Positions 26,856-35,917 of a DNA stretch of 64,000 nucleotides are shown piece by piece (within the stretch, counting starts at the first letter, position 1; each line of letters opens with the position of its first letter). This DNA is from Luedemannella flava. Its GTDB lineage: Bacteria; Actinomycetota; Actinomycetes; Mycobacteriales; Micromonosporaceae. The notes beneath the pieces are model-generated. The model saw only the letters and a list, made by a program, of their open reading frames with translations. It made no database searches and was not told the DNA's origin. The position numbers and the translations under genes were made by a program. The stretch covers positions 10,082 through 74,081 of the forward strand of contig NZ_BAAALT010000022.1 of assembly GCF_039528515.1 (NCBI RefSeq), read 5' to 3'.

Positions 26856-28373
26856 TCACGGGCTGGTGCAGGTGAGCGATGGCGTCGATGGCGATCCACT
26901 GCCGAGGAACCCGAAAGACGTCGATGCGTTCGCGTTGACGGTGCCGTTCCAGCTGAGGTTCTTCACAGTCACTGCGGAACCGTTGGTGGTCAGCGTTCCG
27001 TTCCAGAGCTGGCTGATCGTCTGCCCGCCGGCCAGGGTCCAGCGCACCGTCCAGCCGCCGATCGTCGAGGTGCCGGCGCGTACGGTCACTTCACCCTGGA
27101 AACCGCCTGGCCAGGAGCCGATCGTCGCGTACGTTGCGGTGCAGGCACCGGCCGACATGCTCGTCGGCGCCTGGGTGGTCACCGCGGTCGTGGTGGAGGG
27201 CGGCCGGCTTGTGACGGCCGATGTCGTGGCCGGCGGCCGGGTGGTCGCGGCGGCTGTGGTGACCGGGCGGGTGGTTGTCACTGGGGCTCGCGTTGTGGCC
27301 GCCGGTCCGGTGGTGGCTGTTCCCTCGTACTGGGCGGCGACCTGGGCGAGGTCGGTTCCCGTTCCCTTCATGTAGGTCTGGTTGACCCAGGTGGTGAAGG
27401 CGGTCTTGGTGGCTGCCGAGGAGGTGCCCGACCAGAGCTCTTCCTTGTCCTGGTCGAAATACGAGATCAGTTTCAGGTCGGGGTAGCGACCCGACTGCAG
27501 GGCGGTGGACATGTCGTTGATCCACTGCGCCTTGTTGCCGCCGTCCTCGCTGGAGGCGATCTCGCCGATCATCACCGGGCGCTTGGGGGCGACGGCACGT
27601 GCCTTCGCGTACGCGCTGGCGTACAGGGACTCGAAGCCGGTCCAGTAGTTACCGGCCGGATCCCAGGACGGACCGAGACCCCAGTTGTACCCGTCGATGC
27701 CGACCCAGTCGACGTACGCATCACCGGGATAGGACCGCGCGGGTTCGTTGTAGGAGGCATCGGGGGTAGAACTGGCGTTGAAACACCACACCCACTGCAC
27801 GTTGGTGCCCCCGGCCGCGACGACGAGGTCGTGCACCCGTCGGTAGGCGCTGACGTACAGGGCCGGGTTGCTGCCATTGTTGACGATGCCCCACGGGTAC
27901 CAGTTGCCGTTGAACTCGTGCCCCCAGCGCACCATGATCGGTGCGCCGACCGAGGCGAACTCCGCGCCACGTGCCTTGATGTAGGTGTCCCACTTGCCGT
28001 CGATGATGTCCTGCAGGTGGATCTGGTTGGCGTCGGTCGCGCTGAGCGCCGTGTTCCAGGGCTCCCAGGTGAAGTGCGTCATGATGCCCTGACTCCACAG
28101 CGCCTTGGCCTCCGACACGTTGAAGGCGTTGCCGGTGGCCCAGGCATCGAACCAGAAGACGCTCGCCGGGGTCACCCCGTACCGGCTGGCCGTGCCCGAC
28201 GCGATGGCGGTGGGGTTCGTCTCGCGGAACACCCCGAGGTACTTCGTTGACGCGTCCGCGGCGGTGGCCGCGGTCGGCGCGGTCAGCATCGCGCACACCA
28301 GGGCGGCAGCCAGCGCGCCGGCGGCCGGGATGACCACCGTGCGTCGCCGTAAGCGGGTCAGGTGGAGTTTCAC
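26856..28373 (-). CDS. Secreted GH26 endo-beta-1,4-mannanase with C-terminal CBM2
   Basis: The 505-residue protein starts at GTG (28371-28373) with AGAGGA five bases upstream. It has a twin-Arg-poor Sec-type signal of about 39 residues (PAAGALAAALVCAMLTAPTA). The GH26 domain spans about residues 42-340: FTWEPWN, RWGHEFNGNW with acid/base Glu near 153, VQWVWCF, and VMIGEIASS with nucleophile Glu near 271. A Thr/Pro-rich linker (about 355-405) leads to a CBM2 cellulose-binding module (408-505: TYATIGSWPGGFQGEVTVR to LWNGTL). It should hydrolyse mannan or glucomannan backbones at the surface of plant fibres. A LacI regulator is divergently transcribed across 225 bp, which implies local control. 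Other GH26 specificities (lichenase, xylanase) cannot be excluded. Confidence 0.9.
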   Translation of the reverse strand: MKLHLTRLRRRTVVIPAAGALAAALVCAMLTAPTAATAADASTKYLGVFRETNPTAIASGTASRYGVTPASVFWFDAWATGNAFNVSEAKALWSQGIMTHFTWEPWNTALSATDANQIHLQDIIDGKWDTYIKARGAEFASVGAPIMVRWGHEFNGNWYPWGIVNNGSNPALYVSAYRRVHDLVVAAGGTNVQWVWCFNASSTPDASYNEPARSYPGDAYVDWVGIDGYNWGLGPSWDPAGNYWTGFESLYASAYAKARAVAPKRPVMIGEIASSEDGGNKAQWINDMSTALQSGRYPDLKLISYFDQDKEELWSGTSSAATKTAFTTWVNQTYMKGTGTDLAQVAAQYEGTATTGPAATTRAPVTTTRPVTTAAATTRPPATTSAVTSRPPSTTTAVTTQAPTSMSAGACTATYATIGSWPGGFQGEVTVRAGTSTIGGWTVRWTLAGGQTISQLWNGTLTTNGSAVTVKNLSWNGTVNANASTSFGFLGSGSPSTPSLTCTSP

Positions 28374-28598
28374 GTTGTCCTCTTTCTCGGCGGGTGATCG
28401 GGATCGGTGAATGTCGCAGGCCCGATCCTGGGCCCCGGCGGTTGCCAGCGGTATCACATCCGAGGTGTCAATAAGATTTCTGCAGTTCATAGGGCTGTGC
28501 TCTACGAACGTTTCTGAAATTTCCGCGAACCATTCGGCACCCAGGACCAAGATCGATCGCTGGGTGGGCGGAGGGCTGTTCTCGCGTACGATGCGTGC
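28374..28598. promoter_or_regulatory. Divergent promoter region, GH26 / LacI
   Basis: This 225-bp gap is AT-richer than its surroundings and holds the promoters of both genes. GTTTCTGAAATTTCCGCG around 28508-28526 contains a GAAATTTC dyad and is the best operator candidate. I cannot define a repeated operator with confidence. Confidence 0.4.
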
Positions 28599-29651
28599 GT
28601 GAGCGCGACCAGCCCCGACGCCCCCGCGAGCCGGCGACCGCGACGGGAGATGACCGTGGCGCACATCGCCCGGCTCGCCGGCGTCTCGGCGCCGACGGTC
28701 TCGAAGGTCATCAACGGGCATACCGGCGTCGCTCTCGACACCCGCCAACGCATCGAGGACATCATCCGCGAGCACGGCTACCAGCGCGCCGACTCCGGGC
28801 CGGTCAGTGTGCCGATCGTGGAGATCCTCTTCCAGGCCCTCGACAGCCTGTGGGCTTTGGAGATCATCCGCGGCGTGGAGCAGGCTATCCGCGATCGTGG
28901 CCTCGCGGTCGCACTCACCGAGATGCAGGGCCGCCAGACTCCCGGCCGCGCGTGGACCGAGCAGCTGCTCACCCGTCGGCCCCTGGGTGTCATCGCCGTC
29001 TCCGCTGACCTGACCACGCGCCAGCACGCTCAACTGCGCGCCCGCGGCATTCCGCTCGTCGCGCTGGACCCCACCGGCGAGCCGGCTCACGCGATTCCGT
29101 CGGTCGGTGCCACGAACTGGAACGGCGGACTGCTGGCCGCCCGCCACCTGCTCGACCTCGGCCACCGCCGCATCGCCATGATCAACGGACCGGACAGCTA
29201 CCTGTGTTGCCGGGCTCGCTTCGACGGCTACCGGGCCGCGTTGGAGACCGCCGGTGTGGATGTCGATCCCAGCCTGGTCGCGACAGCGCCGCTGTACGTC
29301 GACGGCGGCATCGCGGCGGCGCGTCGCCTCCTTGACCGGCCCGATCGGCCGACCGCCATCTTCACCGGCAACGACCTGCAGGCCCTGGGCGTCTATGAGG
29401 CCGCCCGCCAACTCGGCCTACGCATCCCGGAGGACCTCAGCGTCGTGGGCTTTGACGACCTGCCGTTCGTCCGCTGGTCGACGCCGGCATTGACCACCGT
29501 GCGCCAGCCGCTGGCGGAGATGGGCGCCGCCGCCGCGACCACCCTGCTCCGCGTCACCGCCGGCGAGGCCCTCGAGCACGACCGCGTCGAACTGCCCACC
29601 AACCTCGTCGTCCGCCACAGCACAGCCCCGCCCCCGACTGACACCCGGTAG
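28599..29651 (+). CDS. LacI-family regulator of mannan island
   Basis: The 350-residue protein has the HTH VAHIARLAGVSAPTVSKVIN (about residues 20-39), a hinge, and a sugar-sensing domain with LEIIRGVEQAIRDRG, INGPDSYLCCRARFDGYRAA and RIPEDLSVVGFDDLP, plus LTTVRQPLAEMG near the C-terminus. The assumed start is GTG 28599; ATG at 28650 is less likely because it would clip the N-terminal arm. It is divergent from the GH26 gene and convergent with the GH134-like gene, so it is well placed to repress both. It resembles the LacI protein at 10.4 kb more than the one at 33.1 kb. The effector is probably a manno-oligosaccharide (inference from neighbours). Confidence 0.88.
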   Translation: MSATSPDAPASRRPRREMTVAHIARLAGVSAPTVSKVINGHTGVALDTRQRIEDIIREHGYQRADSGPVSVPIVEILFQALDSLWALEIIRGVEQAIRDRGLAVALTEMQGRQTPGRAWTEQLLTRRPLGVIAVSADLTTRQHAQLRARGIPLVALDPTGEPAHAIPSVGATNWNGGLLAARHLLDLGHRRIAMINGPDSYLCCRARFDGYRAALETAGVDVDPSLVATAPLYVDGGIAAARRLLDRPDRPTAIFTGNDLQALGVYEAARQLGLRIPEDLSVVGFDDLPFVRWSTPALTTVRQPLAEMGAAAATTLLRVTAGEALEHDRVELPTNLVVRHSTAPPPTDTR

Positions 29652-29710
29652 CGCGACCCTGCCCGGTTCGCCCGCGGCCGGCTTGCTCAGCCAGCCGCGG
29701 GCACCCACGG

Positions 29711-30595
29711 TCAGATCGCGGGCACACTCACCCAGAACCGAATGTCGTTGCTCAGGTTGGCTGAACTCCTGTTGAGCTGGTCGCGGATCCAGTACACGGC
29801 GGTGCGGTAGTTGTTGATGTCGGTCGTGTTCGGGTTGCCCAGGCCGGAGGAGCCGTTGCGGTGCCCGGCGAACCAGGTGTTGGTGCCGTAGTAGCTCTGG
29901 CTCTGGTGCAGGCACGAGACGTCGGCCGACAGGTTGCTGTTGAGCGCCGCTCCGTTGTTGTACTGGCTGGCGCTCTGTCCCCGGAACTGACTGCACGCGG
30001 TGCGAATCATGAGCCAGTTCTGCTTGAAGATCCCGAAGTTGGCGGCGTCCCCGGACTTGTTGTCCCCGTAGGCGTAGTTGGCCCGCATGGTGTCGGTCTC
30101 CAGCATCGCCACCGCGAGATCGAGCACGTTCCCGCCCGCGTTGCGGACCTGAGTCTTGCGGTTGCCCAGGCCGCTGACCGTGTACGAGCCGCACGACATT
30201 CCGCTCGGGCATGCCGAGGTGCTGCCGCCGCCGGAGCCGCCCGAGCCACCCGGATCAGCCCTGCCGCCGCGTACGACGCAGGACCTGTTGTTCTCCCAGC
30301 CCCAACCGTCACCATCCGGGTCACTCGCCGACCCGTTCACGCAGTACGGGTAACCGTTCGACGCGGTACCGCCCGAACCGCCGCTCGACGCGCCCGGGTC
30401 GGCCCTACCGCCCCGCACGACGCAGGACGCGTTGTTCTCCCAGCCCCAACCGTCACCATCCGGGTCACTCGCCGACCCGTTGGCGCAGTACGGGTAGCCG
30501 TTGGACGCGTTTTCCGCGTGCGCGGTGTACGCGACCATCGTCGTAGCCGCCGCAGCGACCGCTGCCACCGCGAGCAGCACGATCCGACGCACCAT
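29711..30595 (-). CDS. Secreted CBM10-CBM10-GH134-like beta-mannanase
   Basis: The 294-residue protein has ATG 30595 behind GAGGAGA. The signal peptide ends near AYTAHA. Two almost identical CBM10-like modules follow (GYPYC...DPDGDGWGWENN...SC, starting near residues 33 and 82), separated by Gly/Ser linkers. The C-terminal ~165 residues contain GLGNRKTQVRNAGGNVLDLA, AMLETDTM, YGDNKSGDAANFGIFKQNW and WFAGHRNGSSGLGNP. From memory these match GH134 inverting beta-1,4-mannanases with a lysozyme-like fold, known from Aspergillus and Streptomyces, where a CBM10 also occurs. The flanking GH26 genes and LacI regulators support mannan as substrate. If the GH134 call is wrong, it is still a secreted lysozyme-fold carbohydrate-active protein. 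Confidence 0.8.
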   Translation of the reverse strand: MVRRIVLLAVAAVAAAATTMVAYTAHAENASNGYPYCANGSASDPDGDGWGWENNASCVVRGGRADPGASSGGSGGTASNGYPYCVNGSASDPDGDGWGWENNRSCVVRGGRADPGGSGGSGGGSTSACPSGMSCGSYTVSGLGNRKTQVRNAGGNVLDLAVAMLETDTMRANYAYGDNKSGDAANFGIFKQNWLMIRTACSQFRGQSASQYNNGAALNSNLSADVSCLHQSQSYYGTNTWFAGHRNGSSGLGNPNTTDINNYRTAVYWIRDQLNRSSANLSNDIRFWVSVPAI

Positions 30596-31416
30596 CGCGA
30601 TCTCCTCACCTCATGGCATCGACCAATTCCGATGCGTCGGGCTAGTGTGGGCTACTTAATCGGTTCAGTCAACATTCTCGTAACACCACCGACGCACGAG
30701 GCTTACAGTGGCGAGGAAAGACGCACGGCCCGCCGAACCGGTTTACTCGCTAGGCTGACTCACCGGTCGCGTTGCAACGGTTGACGTGTCGCCTGCGACC
30801 GTGGCCACGGAACCGCGGAGGCGTGAGCGTCGGGGCGCAATTGCATCGTCGCAACGATCGTCCTTGCGTATGCGTCGCGTCGATGACCCGATGCAGTGAG
30901 CGACCACGCCGGGTGCTCGCAGGACTGTATAGCAAGGCCCACCTCGCTAATTGGTGCGCTCAGAGCGACGTATGATCGGCGCCGCCGGGCCCGGACGCCC
31001 CCAGGGCCCCACCGAGTAGAGACCGCGTTCGAAAGGCGATCGGCCGGAATTGAAACTTCCATTGCTCCTCGGTGGCCCGGCATAAGCGGGAAGCACCCGA
31101 CCAACCACGTGTCGGTCGGAGCCGGTCATTCGCACCGAGCCCGTGCGGCCACCTTATGACCTGCTCTTTTACTGCCAGACACCGTGGTGACGCGAGGTTC
31201 AGCCGCGAGCGACCGTGACGGGTTGATCGAATTGCGACGCTGCAACCGCCTGTTGCGAGCGTCGAATCGGCGTGCTTAACATTTCGGCGGGAGTCGATGT
31301 TTCGAAGATCGTTTTTGGGTTCCCATTCCTGTGCCGGCTGCGGGCATCGCCATGTCCGTCTGGCATGCGAGCCAGGTACGGGCTTGCCTGACTCCGCCAC
31401 TTTGTATGGAGTTCAC
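30596..31416. other. 821-bp divergent intergenic region, no gene seen
   Basis: The region lies between the GH134-like gene (minus) and the second GH26 gene (plus), so it must hold both promoters. Short open frames here have poor codon use and no recognisable product. Possible regulatory dyads are GAACCGGTTT near 30734, the GTTGCAACGGTTGA block near 30771-30784 and ATGTTTCGAAGAT near 31297. I see no RNA gene. Confidence 0.5.
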
Positions 31417-32841
31417 ATGCGAACAGCAAGACGTAGAGCGGTCGTCCTTGTGACGGCGACCGCGACGCTGGTGACCGCCGGTGTGGTGACGGCGGTGAAT
31501 GCGCGGGCGGCAACCGGGTGCCGGGTCCAGTACACCGTCACCAACCAGTGGCAGGGCGGCTTCGGCGCCAACGTGAACCTGACCAACCTGGGCGACCCGG
31601 TGACCAGCTGGCGAGTCACGTGGACCTTCGGGGCCGGGCAGACGGTCACCCAACTGTGGAACGGCAGCGTGTCACAGTCCGGCTCGGCGGTGGCCGTGAC
31701 CAACGTCAGCTACAACGGCACACTGGCCGCCAACGCCACCACCGCGTTCGGGTTCAACGGCGCGTGGAACGGATCCAACCCTGTTCCGACCAGCTTCGCC
31801 ATGAATGGCACCACCTGCACCGGCACCACCACAGGCGGCAGCACCTCGGCGGCACCGACCAGTCGCCCGCCGGCCACCACGACAACTCCGGCCACGAGCC
31901 GACCTCCCGCCACCACGGCCGGTCCGGGTTCCAGTTGCGGGGTGAACCCGGTCGACCCGGACGCGACCGCGTCAGCGAAGCGGTTGCTGTGCTACCTCTA
32001 CAGCCAGTACGGCAACCACATCCTGTCCGGTCAGCAGGAGTCGGTCTGGATGGGCAGTCCGGACTACGAGATGAACATCATCCGCAGCGCCAGTGGCAAA
32101 CTCCCCGCGATCCGAGGATCTGACCAAGGGGACTCGAAGGACTGGGGTTCACGCGGTTTGGCCTGGTGGAACGCTGGCGGCATCCCGATGGTCGGCTATC
32201 ACATGGGCGCGACGAACCAGGGCACGGACGGCTACTCCGGCTCGCGGATGCGCGGCAACATCACCGCCGCACTCACCGCCGGTACCGCCGACAACGGCCG
32301 GCTCAACACCCGGCTGAACGAGTGGATCGGCCAGTTGAAGATCATCCAGAACGGCGGCGGCGCGGTCCTGTTCCGTCCGTGGCACGAGGCGTCGGGCACC
32401 TGGTTCTGGTGGAGCATGGAGGGCGCCGCCCTGTACAACCGGCTCTGGATCTACACCTATAACTACATGCGGGCGCAAGGCGTGCACAACCTGGTCTACC
32501 TGCACCCGTTCAACGGCTCCCCGAACTCCGCATGGTACCCGGGCAGGCAGTATGTCGACATCGGCGGCGCCGACACCTACGCCGGCGATCACGGCCCCCT
32601 GACGTCGATGTACAACGCCTGCCGAAACGTCTACGGCACCAGCATGCCGATCGCGCTGCATGAGAACGGGCGCATCCCCGACCCGGCCCAGCTGCAGTCG
32701 GCCGGCTCCCGGTGGGTGCTGTTCAACACCTGGCACACCACGTTCATCAGCGACACCAGCATCAACCCGACGTCGTTCGTCAACACCGTCTACAACAGCT
32801 CCTACGTCGTCACCCGCGATGAGGTGCCCAACCTGCGCTGA
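31417..32841 (+). CDS. Secreted CBM2-GH26 endo-beta-1,4-mannanase
   Basis: The 474-residue protein starts at the ATG (31417) preceded by GGAG five bases upstream; an upstream in-frame extension has no homology-like features. The signal peptide ends near VNARA. An N-terminal CBM2 (about residues 33-130: VTNQWQGGFGANVNLTNLGD to QLWNGSV) is followed by a Thr/Pro linker. The GH26 catalytic domain (about 172-474) has LLCYLYSQYGNHILSGQQES, VGYHMGATN, LFRPWHEASGTWFWW with acid/base Glu near 324, and IALHENGRIPDP with nucleophile Glu near 416. The module order is the reverse of the first GH26 enzyme, and the two catalytic domains are only distantly similar. They are therefore different subfamilies rather than a recent duplication, and may attack different mannan structures. 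It is followed by a LacI gene on the same strand after 216 bp. Confidence 0.92.
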   Translation: MRTARRRAVVLVTATATLVTAGVVTAVNARAATGCRVQYTVTNQWQGGFGANVNLTNLGDPVTSWRVTWTFGAGQTVTQLWNGSVSQSGSAVAVTNVSYNGTLAANATTAFGFNGAWNGSNPVPTSFAMNGTTCTGTTTGGSTSAAPTSRPPATTTTPATSRPPATTAGPGSSCGVNPVDPDATASAKRLLCYLYSQYGNHILSGQQESVWMGSPDYEMNIIRSASGKLPAIRGSDQGDSKDWGSRGLAWWNAGGIPMVGYHMGATNQGTDGYSGSRMRGNITAALTAGTADNGRLNTRLNEWIGQLKIIQNGGGAVLFRPWHEASGTWFWWSMEGAALYNRLWIYTYNYMRAQGVHNLVYLHPFNGSPNSAWYPGRQYVDIGGADTYAGDHGPLTSMYNACRNVYGTSMPIALHENGRIPDPAQLQSAGSRWVLFNTWHTTFISDTSINPTSFVNTVYNSSYVVTRDEVPNLR

Positions 32842-33057
32842 GTGCCGCGTCGGTGGGCGCGGTCCCCGCGGCCACCGACGCCACGGTGATCCGACGAGCT
32901 GAAGGACTTCCTGTGGCCCTCCCACACAACGGACGCGCGCACGGCTTTACCAGCGGAAGCGGCCACGCAGTCGATCGAGCAAAATTCGCCCGAAAACCTG
33001 CGATAGACTTCGGCGCCTGCCCGCCCTGCCACACTGATCCCGGCACAGGAGGTGTCT

Positions 33058-34101
33058 GTGGCCGTCGACGCGCCGCGACCCATCCGGCGTGCCGGCATCC
33101 GGCAGGTGGCCGACCTGGCGGGGGTGTCCGAGTCCACCGTGAGCAACGTCCTCAACAATCCGCACATCGTCGCACCAGCAACCCGCGAGCGCGTCGAACG
33201 CGCGATGAACGACGTCGGATTCGTCCGCAACCGGGCCGCCCGCCAGCTGCGGGGAGCGCCCAGCTCCGTGATCGGCTGCGTGCTCCTCGACACCGCCAAC
33301 ACCTTCTTCGCCGAGGTGGCCCGCGGCATCGAGGACCGTCTCGCCGAGGCCGACTGCATGCACCTGCTGTGCAGCTCCGACGTGCAGCCCGAACGCGAAC
33401 GCCGCTACCTGCATATGCTCGAGGAACACGGCGTGCGGGGCATCATCGTCAACCCCGTCCGCCAGGACCTCACCCCGCTCATCGAGTTGAGCCGACGCGG
33501 CGTCCCGGTGGTCCTTCTGGATCACCCGCCCGACGGCGCACCCCTGTGCGCGGTAACCGTGGACAACGCACTCGGCGGGCAACGCGCCGCCGAGCACCTG
33601 CTCGCCCTCGGCCACACACGTATCGCCTTCCTGCGAACCGCGGAGGCAGTCAACGCCACCGTCCAACGCCAGGCCGGCGCACGGCACGCATGCCTCACCG
33701 CCGGTCTCGACCCCGACGGCGCCCTGATCGACCTACCCGTGAGCCGACCTACGTCCAGTGGCGCCACCGAAGCCGCCGTAACCCAGCTACTCCACCAAGA
33801 CCCGCGGCCCACCGCCATCATCTGCTTCAACGACGTCGCCGCCGTCCGCGTGCTGCGCGGCCTACGCCGCGCCGGCATCCGCGTGCCTGAGGACATGTCC
33901 GTCGTCGGCTACGACGACGTCGACTTCGCGTCAGAACTGTCACCCGCGCTCACCACCGTGCGCCAGCCCCGCCACGAACTCGGCCGCGCCGCCGTCGACC
34001 TGCTCCTCGCCGAACACGACCACGGCCACACCCACCGCGAACTGGTCTTCCGACCGGACCTGATCCTGCGGCAGTCCACCGCACCGCCGCGACCGGCCTA
34101 A
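33058..34101 (+). CDS. LacI-family regulator
   Basis: The 347-residue protein starts at GTG 33058, preceded by AGGAGG with five bases spacing; the GTG six bases earlier overlaps this ribosome-binding site. The HTH IRQVADLAGVSESTVSNVLN (residues about 14-33) is typical. The sensor contains CVLLDTANTFFAEVARGIED, RPTAIICFNDVAAV and RVPEDMSVVGYDDVDF, and ends near LILRQST. It belongs to a different LacI branch from the regulators at 10.4 and 28.6 kb. It lies downstream of the second GH26 gene and may be its local repressor. TTCGCCCGAA at 32986-32995 upstream is a possible autoregulatory dyad. Confidence 0.87.
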   Translation: MAVDAPRPIRRAGIRQVADLAGVSESTVSNVLNNPHIVAPATRERVERAMNDVGFVRNRAARQLRGAPSSVIGCVLLDTANTFFAEVARGIEDRLAEADCMHLLCSSDVQPERERRYLHMLEEHGVRGIIVNPVRQDLTPLIELSRRGVPVVLLDHPPDGAPLCAVTVDNALGGQRAAEHLLALGHTRIAFLRTAEAVNATVQRQAGARHACLTAGLDPDGALIDLPVSRPTSSGATEAAVTQLLHQDPRPTAIICFNDVAAVRVLRGLRRAGIRVPEDMSVVGYDDVDFASELSPALTTVRQPRHELGRAAVDLLLAEHDHGHTHRELVFRPDLILRQSTAPPRPA

Positions 34102-34172
34102 ACCGCCTTCTCTCGCGTAGGGAAGTCGCGAAGCTCTCCTTATGGGCTATCGCGACATGAGCTACCAGGCGC

Positions 34173-34700
34173 TTACACCATGTCCATCTCCTCGACGTAG
34201 CCCGTCCACCAGGCTGTCGGCCCAAGGGCGAGCTCGTCAATCGACCGCAGATGCGCCCTTACCCGGTCTCGCTCAGAGACGATCAGATCCTCATCACCGT
34301 CTTCAAGCACCCGGAAGTAGGTCTCCATGGACTGGAGATAGTCCAGGAACGTCGTGACGTCGCGGTTGACATAGAAGCCGACCGGACCCGAGTCCTCACC
34401 ATTCGTGAAGGGGCAGACGACGCGTTCGGTCGCCAGCTCAATGCAGATGTCACACTGCCCGTGGGCACCCACTCCCAGGCGGAGATACCGCGACCCCGTT
34501 GAGGACTCGAGCAGCATGGGCTCGCGGGCACCGAACATCACGCCACCGCCCATCTCCCTGGGCATCCCGATCTGCCGCAGGGTCGCGTTCGTCCCGGGTG
34601 ACAGCATCAGACCCGCGAGCACGCCTGGAGCTGGAAACAGTAGTTCCGCATCGGCCCACAGAGCCCGCACTGCGGCGTAAAGCTCGGTCAACTGACCCAT
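34173..34700 (-). CDS. SUKH-4-like immunity protein (orphan)
   Basis: The 175-residue soluble protein starts MGQLTELYAAVRALW; GAGG sits six bases upstream of the ATG. A longer in-frame form reaches 35036 but runs into a repetitive element, so it is not credible. The pattern fits the SUKH-4 fold: FPAPGVLAGLML, NATLRQIGMPREMGGGVMF, a beta-rich middle (RYLRLGVGAHGQCDICIELA) and VGFYVNRDVTTFLDYLQSMETY, where a short hydrophobic strand leads to a helix. SUKH proteins neutralise diverse polymorphic toxins. No cognate toxin lies next to it, but a decayed RHS gene begins 2 kb away beyond the integrase remnant, so it may be a leftover immunity gene. Confidence in the family is moderate. Confidence 0.6.
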   Translation of the reverse strand: MGQLTELYAAVRALWADAELLFPAPGVLAGLMLSPGTNATLRQIGMPREMGGGVMFGAREPMLLESSTGSRYLRLGVGAHGQCDICIELATERVVCPFTNGEDSGPVGFYVNRDVTTFLDYLQSMETYFRVLEDGDEDLIVSERDRVRAHLRSIDELALGPTAWWTGYVEEMDMV

Positions 34701-34837
34701 CACAAACCTCAGATACTCTCCCCGGACCTGTTTACCTCGCCCCCGTGACTCCGCGTCACCGTACTCGAAGGAGTACGTGACCTTCGCGTGCTGATTGCCG
34801 ACCGCGTCAGAGCCTGTCTCACATGACGTCGGCCTGT

Positions 34838-35090
34838 CGATCTTGGAGCTAGGGCCTGTGTCGAAGTACCCGACTCCGAGGTCACGGGCCCCAGTGGTCA
34901 ACATCATCGTTTCGTGTACCAGGGTGTAGCCCAGCTCCACTCCGGGACACGAATCGCGATCAACGAGCGCGCACCCTGCACTTTCGCCCACCAAACGCCG
35001 ATCAAGAGCCAGGTACAGCGCCTCCCGACCAGCCAACCACGGGCACTGCCACCTCGACTTCGAGACAGCCCGCGATTAGCTCCAAGATCG
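34838..35090. mobile_element. MITE-like element, copy 2 (right border of mannan island)
   Basis: Outer arms CGATCTTGGAGCTA (34838-34851) and TAGCTCCAAGATCG (35077-35090) are perfect 14-bp inverted repeats. Inside them GGGCCTGTGTCGAAG (34852-34866) and CTTCGAGACAGCCC (35058-35071) correspond to the termini of copy 1 at 26.7 kb. The interior is similar to copy 1, same orientation, with about 42 extra bases. The rest of the 620-bp gap between the SUKH-like gene and the integrase remnant shows no gene. Confidence 0.7.
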
Positions 35091-35285
35091 GTTGTGAGTG
35101 TGGATTGTGGATCGCGGTGGTCACCCCCCGCGACGGATCTCGTCCACGGTCCAGCTACCGCGGCCGCCAGCTGAGCGAACCTGGCCAGGTGGCCTGCCGC
35201 GGCAAACTCCGTGGTGCACAAAAAGTGCGACACAGGTTCCGCATTCGTTCAGCGACGCGAGGCGGCCACATGACGGTCCCGTGCC

Positions 35286-35329
35286 GAGGGGTTTCGGGGA
35301 TGGTTCACAACCAGATAGATGAAAGCGAA
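35286..35329. repeat. Degenerate copy of tRNA-fMet downstream flank
   Basis: This 44-bp stretch (GGGGTTTCGGGG through CCAGATAGATGAAAGCGAA) resembles 39993-40037 next to the intact tRNA-fMet at roughly 80% identity by eye. It abuts the truncated start of the integrase remnant, which suggests an old integration junction. Confidence 0.6.
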
Positions 35330-35835
35330 CCCTGGAGGACACGCGCGTGGTGGTCGACGGCAAGGCTCAGGACTCGGACGGGAAGACCGACAGCAGCTTC
35401 TCTCGCCCGATCTCGCTCGACCCGGTGACGGTGGCGTACCTGCGGCGGCACCTGGCGATGCTCCGCCAGGAGCGGAAGGAGTTCGGCGACAGCTACCAGG
35501 ACCACGGCAAGCTGTTCTGCCACCCGGACGGCCGGCTGATCCATCCGGACACGATCACGCGCCGGTTCAACCGGCTGGTGGACCGCGCGGGCGTGCCACG
35601 GATCAGGCTGCACGACGTCCGGCACACGTACGCCACGGTGACGCTCGATAACGGCGAGGACCTGAAGGTGGTCAGTGACCGCCTCGGGCACGCCAACATG
35701 AACGTCACCGCGCAGATCTACACGCACAGATCGGTGGGCAGGGACCGCGACGCGGCCACCCGGATCGCCGATCTGATCTTCGGCGAGGACTGGCATGCGC
35801 CCGAGACGCCGGAGGAGGACGAGGAAGCCGCGTAA
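35323..35835 (+). pseudogene. Tyrosine recombinase (integrase) C-terminal remnant
   Basis: Only the C-terminal catalytic portion survives, about 170 codons from an in-frame stop at 35320 to TAA 35833-35835; a full integrase is about 380-450 residues. Visible family features are TRVVVDGKAQDSDGKTDSS, then RLHDVRHTYATVTL (box II H-x-x-R), LGHANMNVTAQIYTH (the H/W position and the nucleophile Tyr), and an acidic tail. The box I Arg region and the core-binding domain are missing, so it cannot be active. It ends 82 bp from a duplicated tRNA-fMet 3' end, the usual location of an integrase next to its att site. It marks a former integrative element. Confidence 0.88.
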
Positions 35836-35875
35836 GGACCCGCGCTGGCTTCACTTCTGGCTTCACTAGGCATGA

Positions 35876-35910
35876 AAACGCCCCCTCAGATGATCTCTGA
35901 GGGGGCGTTT
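35876..35910. terminator. Perfect 15-bp hairpin terminator
   Basis: AAACGCCCCCTCAGA (35876-35890) and TCTGAGGGGGCGTTT (35896-35910) form a 15-bp stem with a 5-nt loop, flanked by an A-rich and a T-rich end. It can stop transcription both from the integrase remnant and from the opposite strand. Confidence 0.88.
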
Positions 35911-35917
35911 CTCCTAG

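Noticed and set aside
34701..35036. Longer N-terminus for the SUKH-like protein
   Set aside because: The extra 112 codons run into the inverted-repeat element at 34838-35090 and do not resemble the family. The internal ATG has a better ribosome-binding site.
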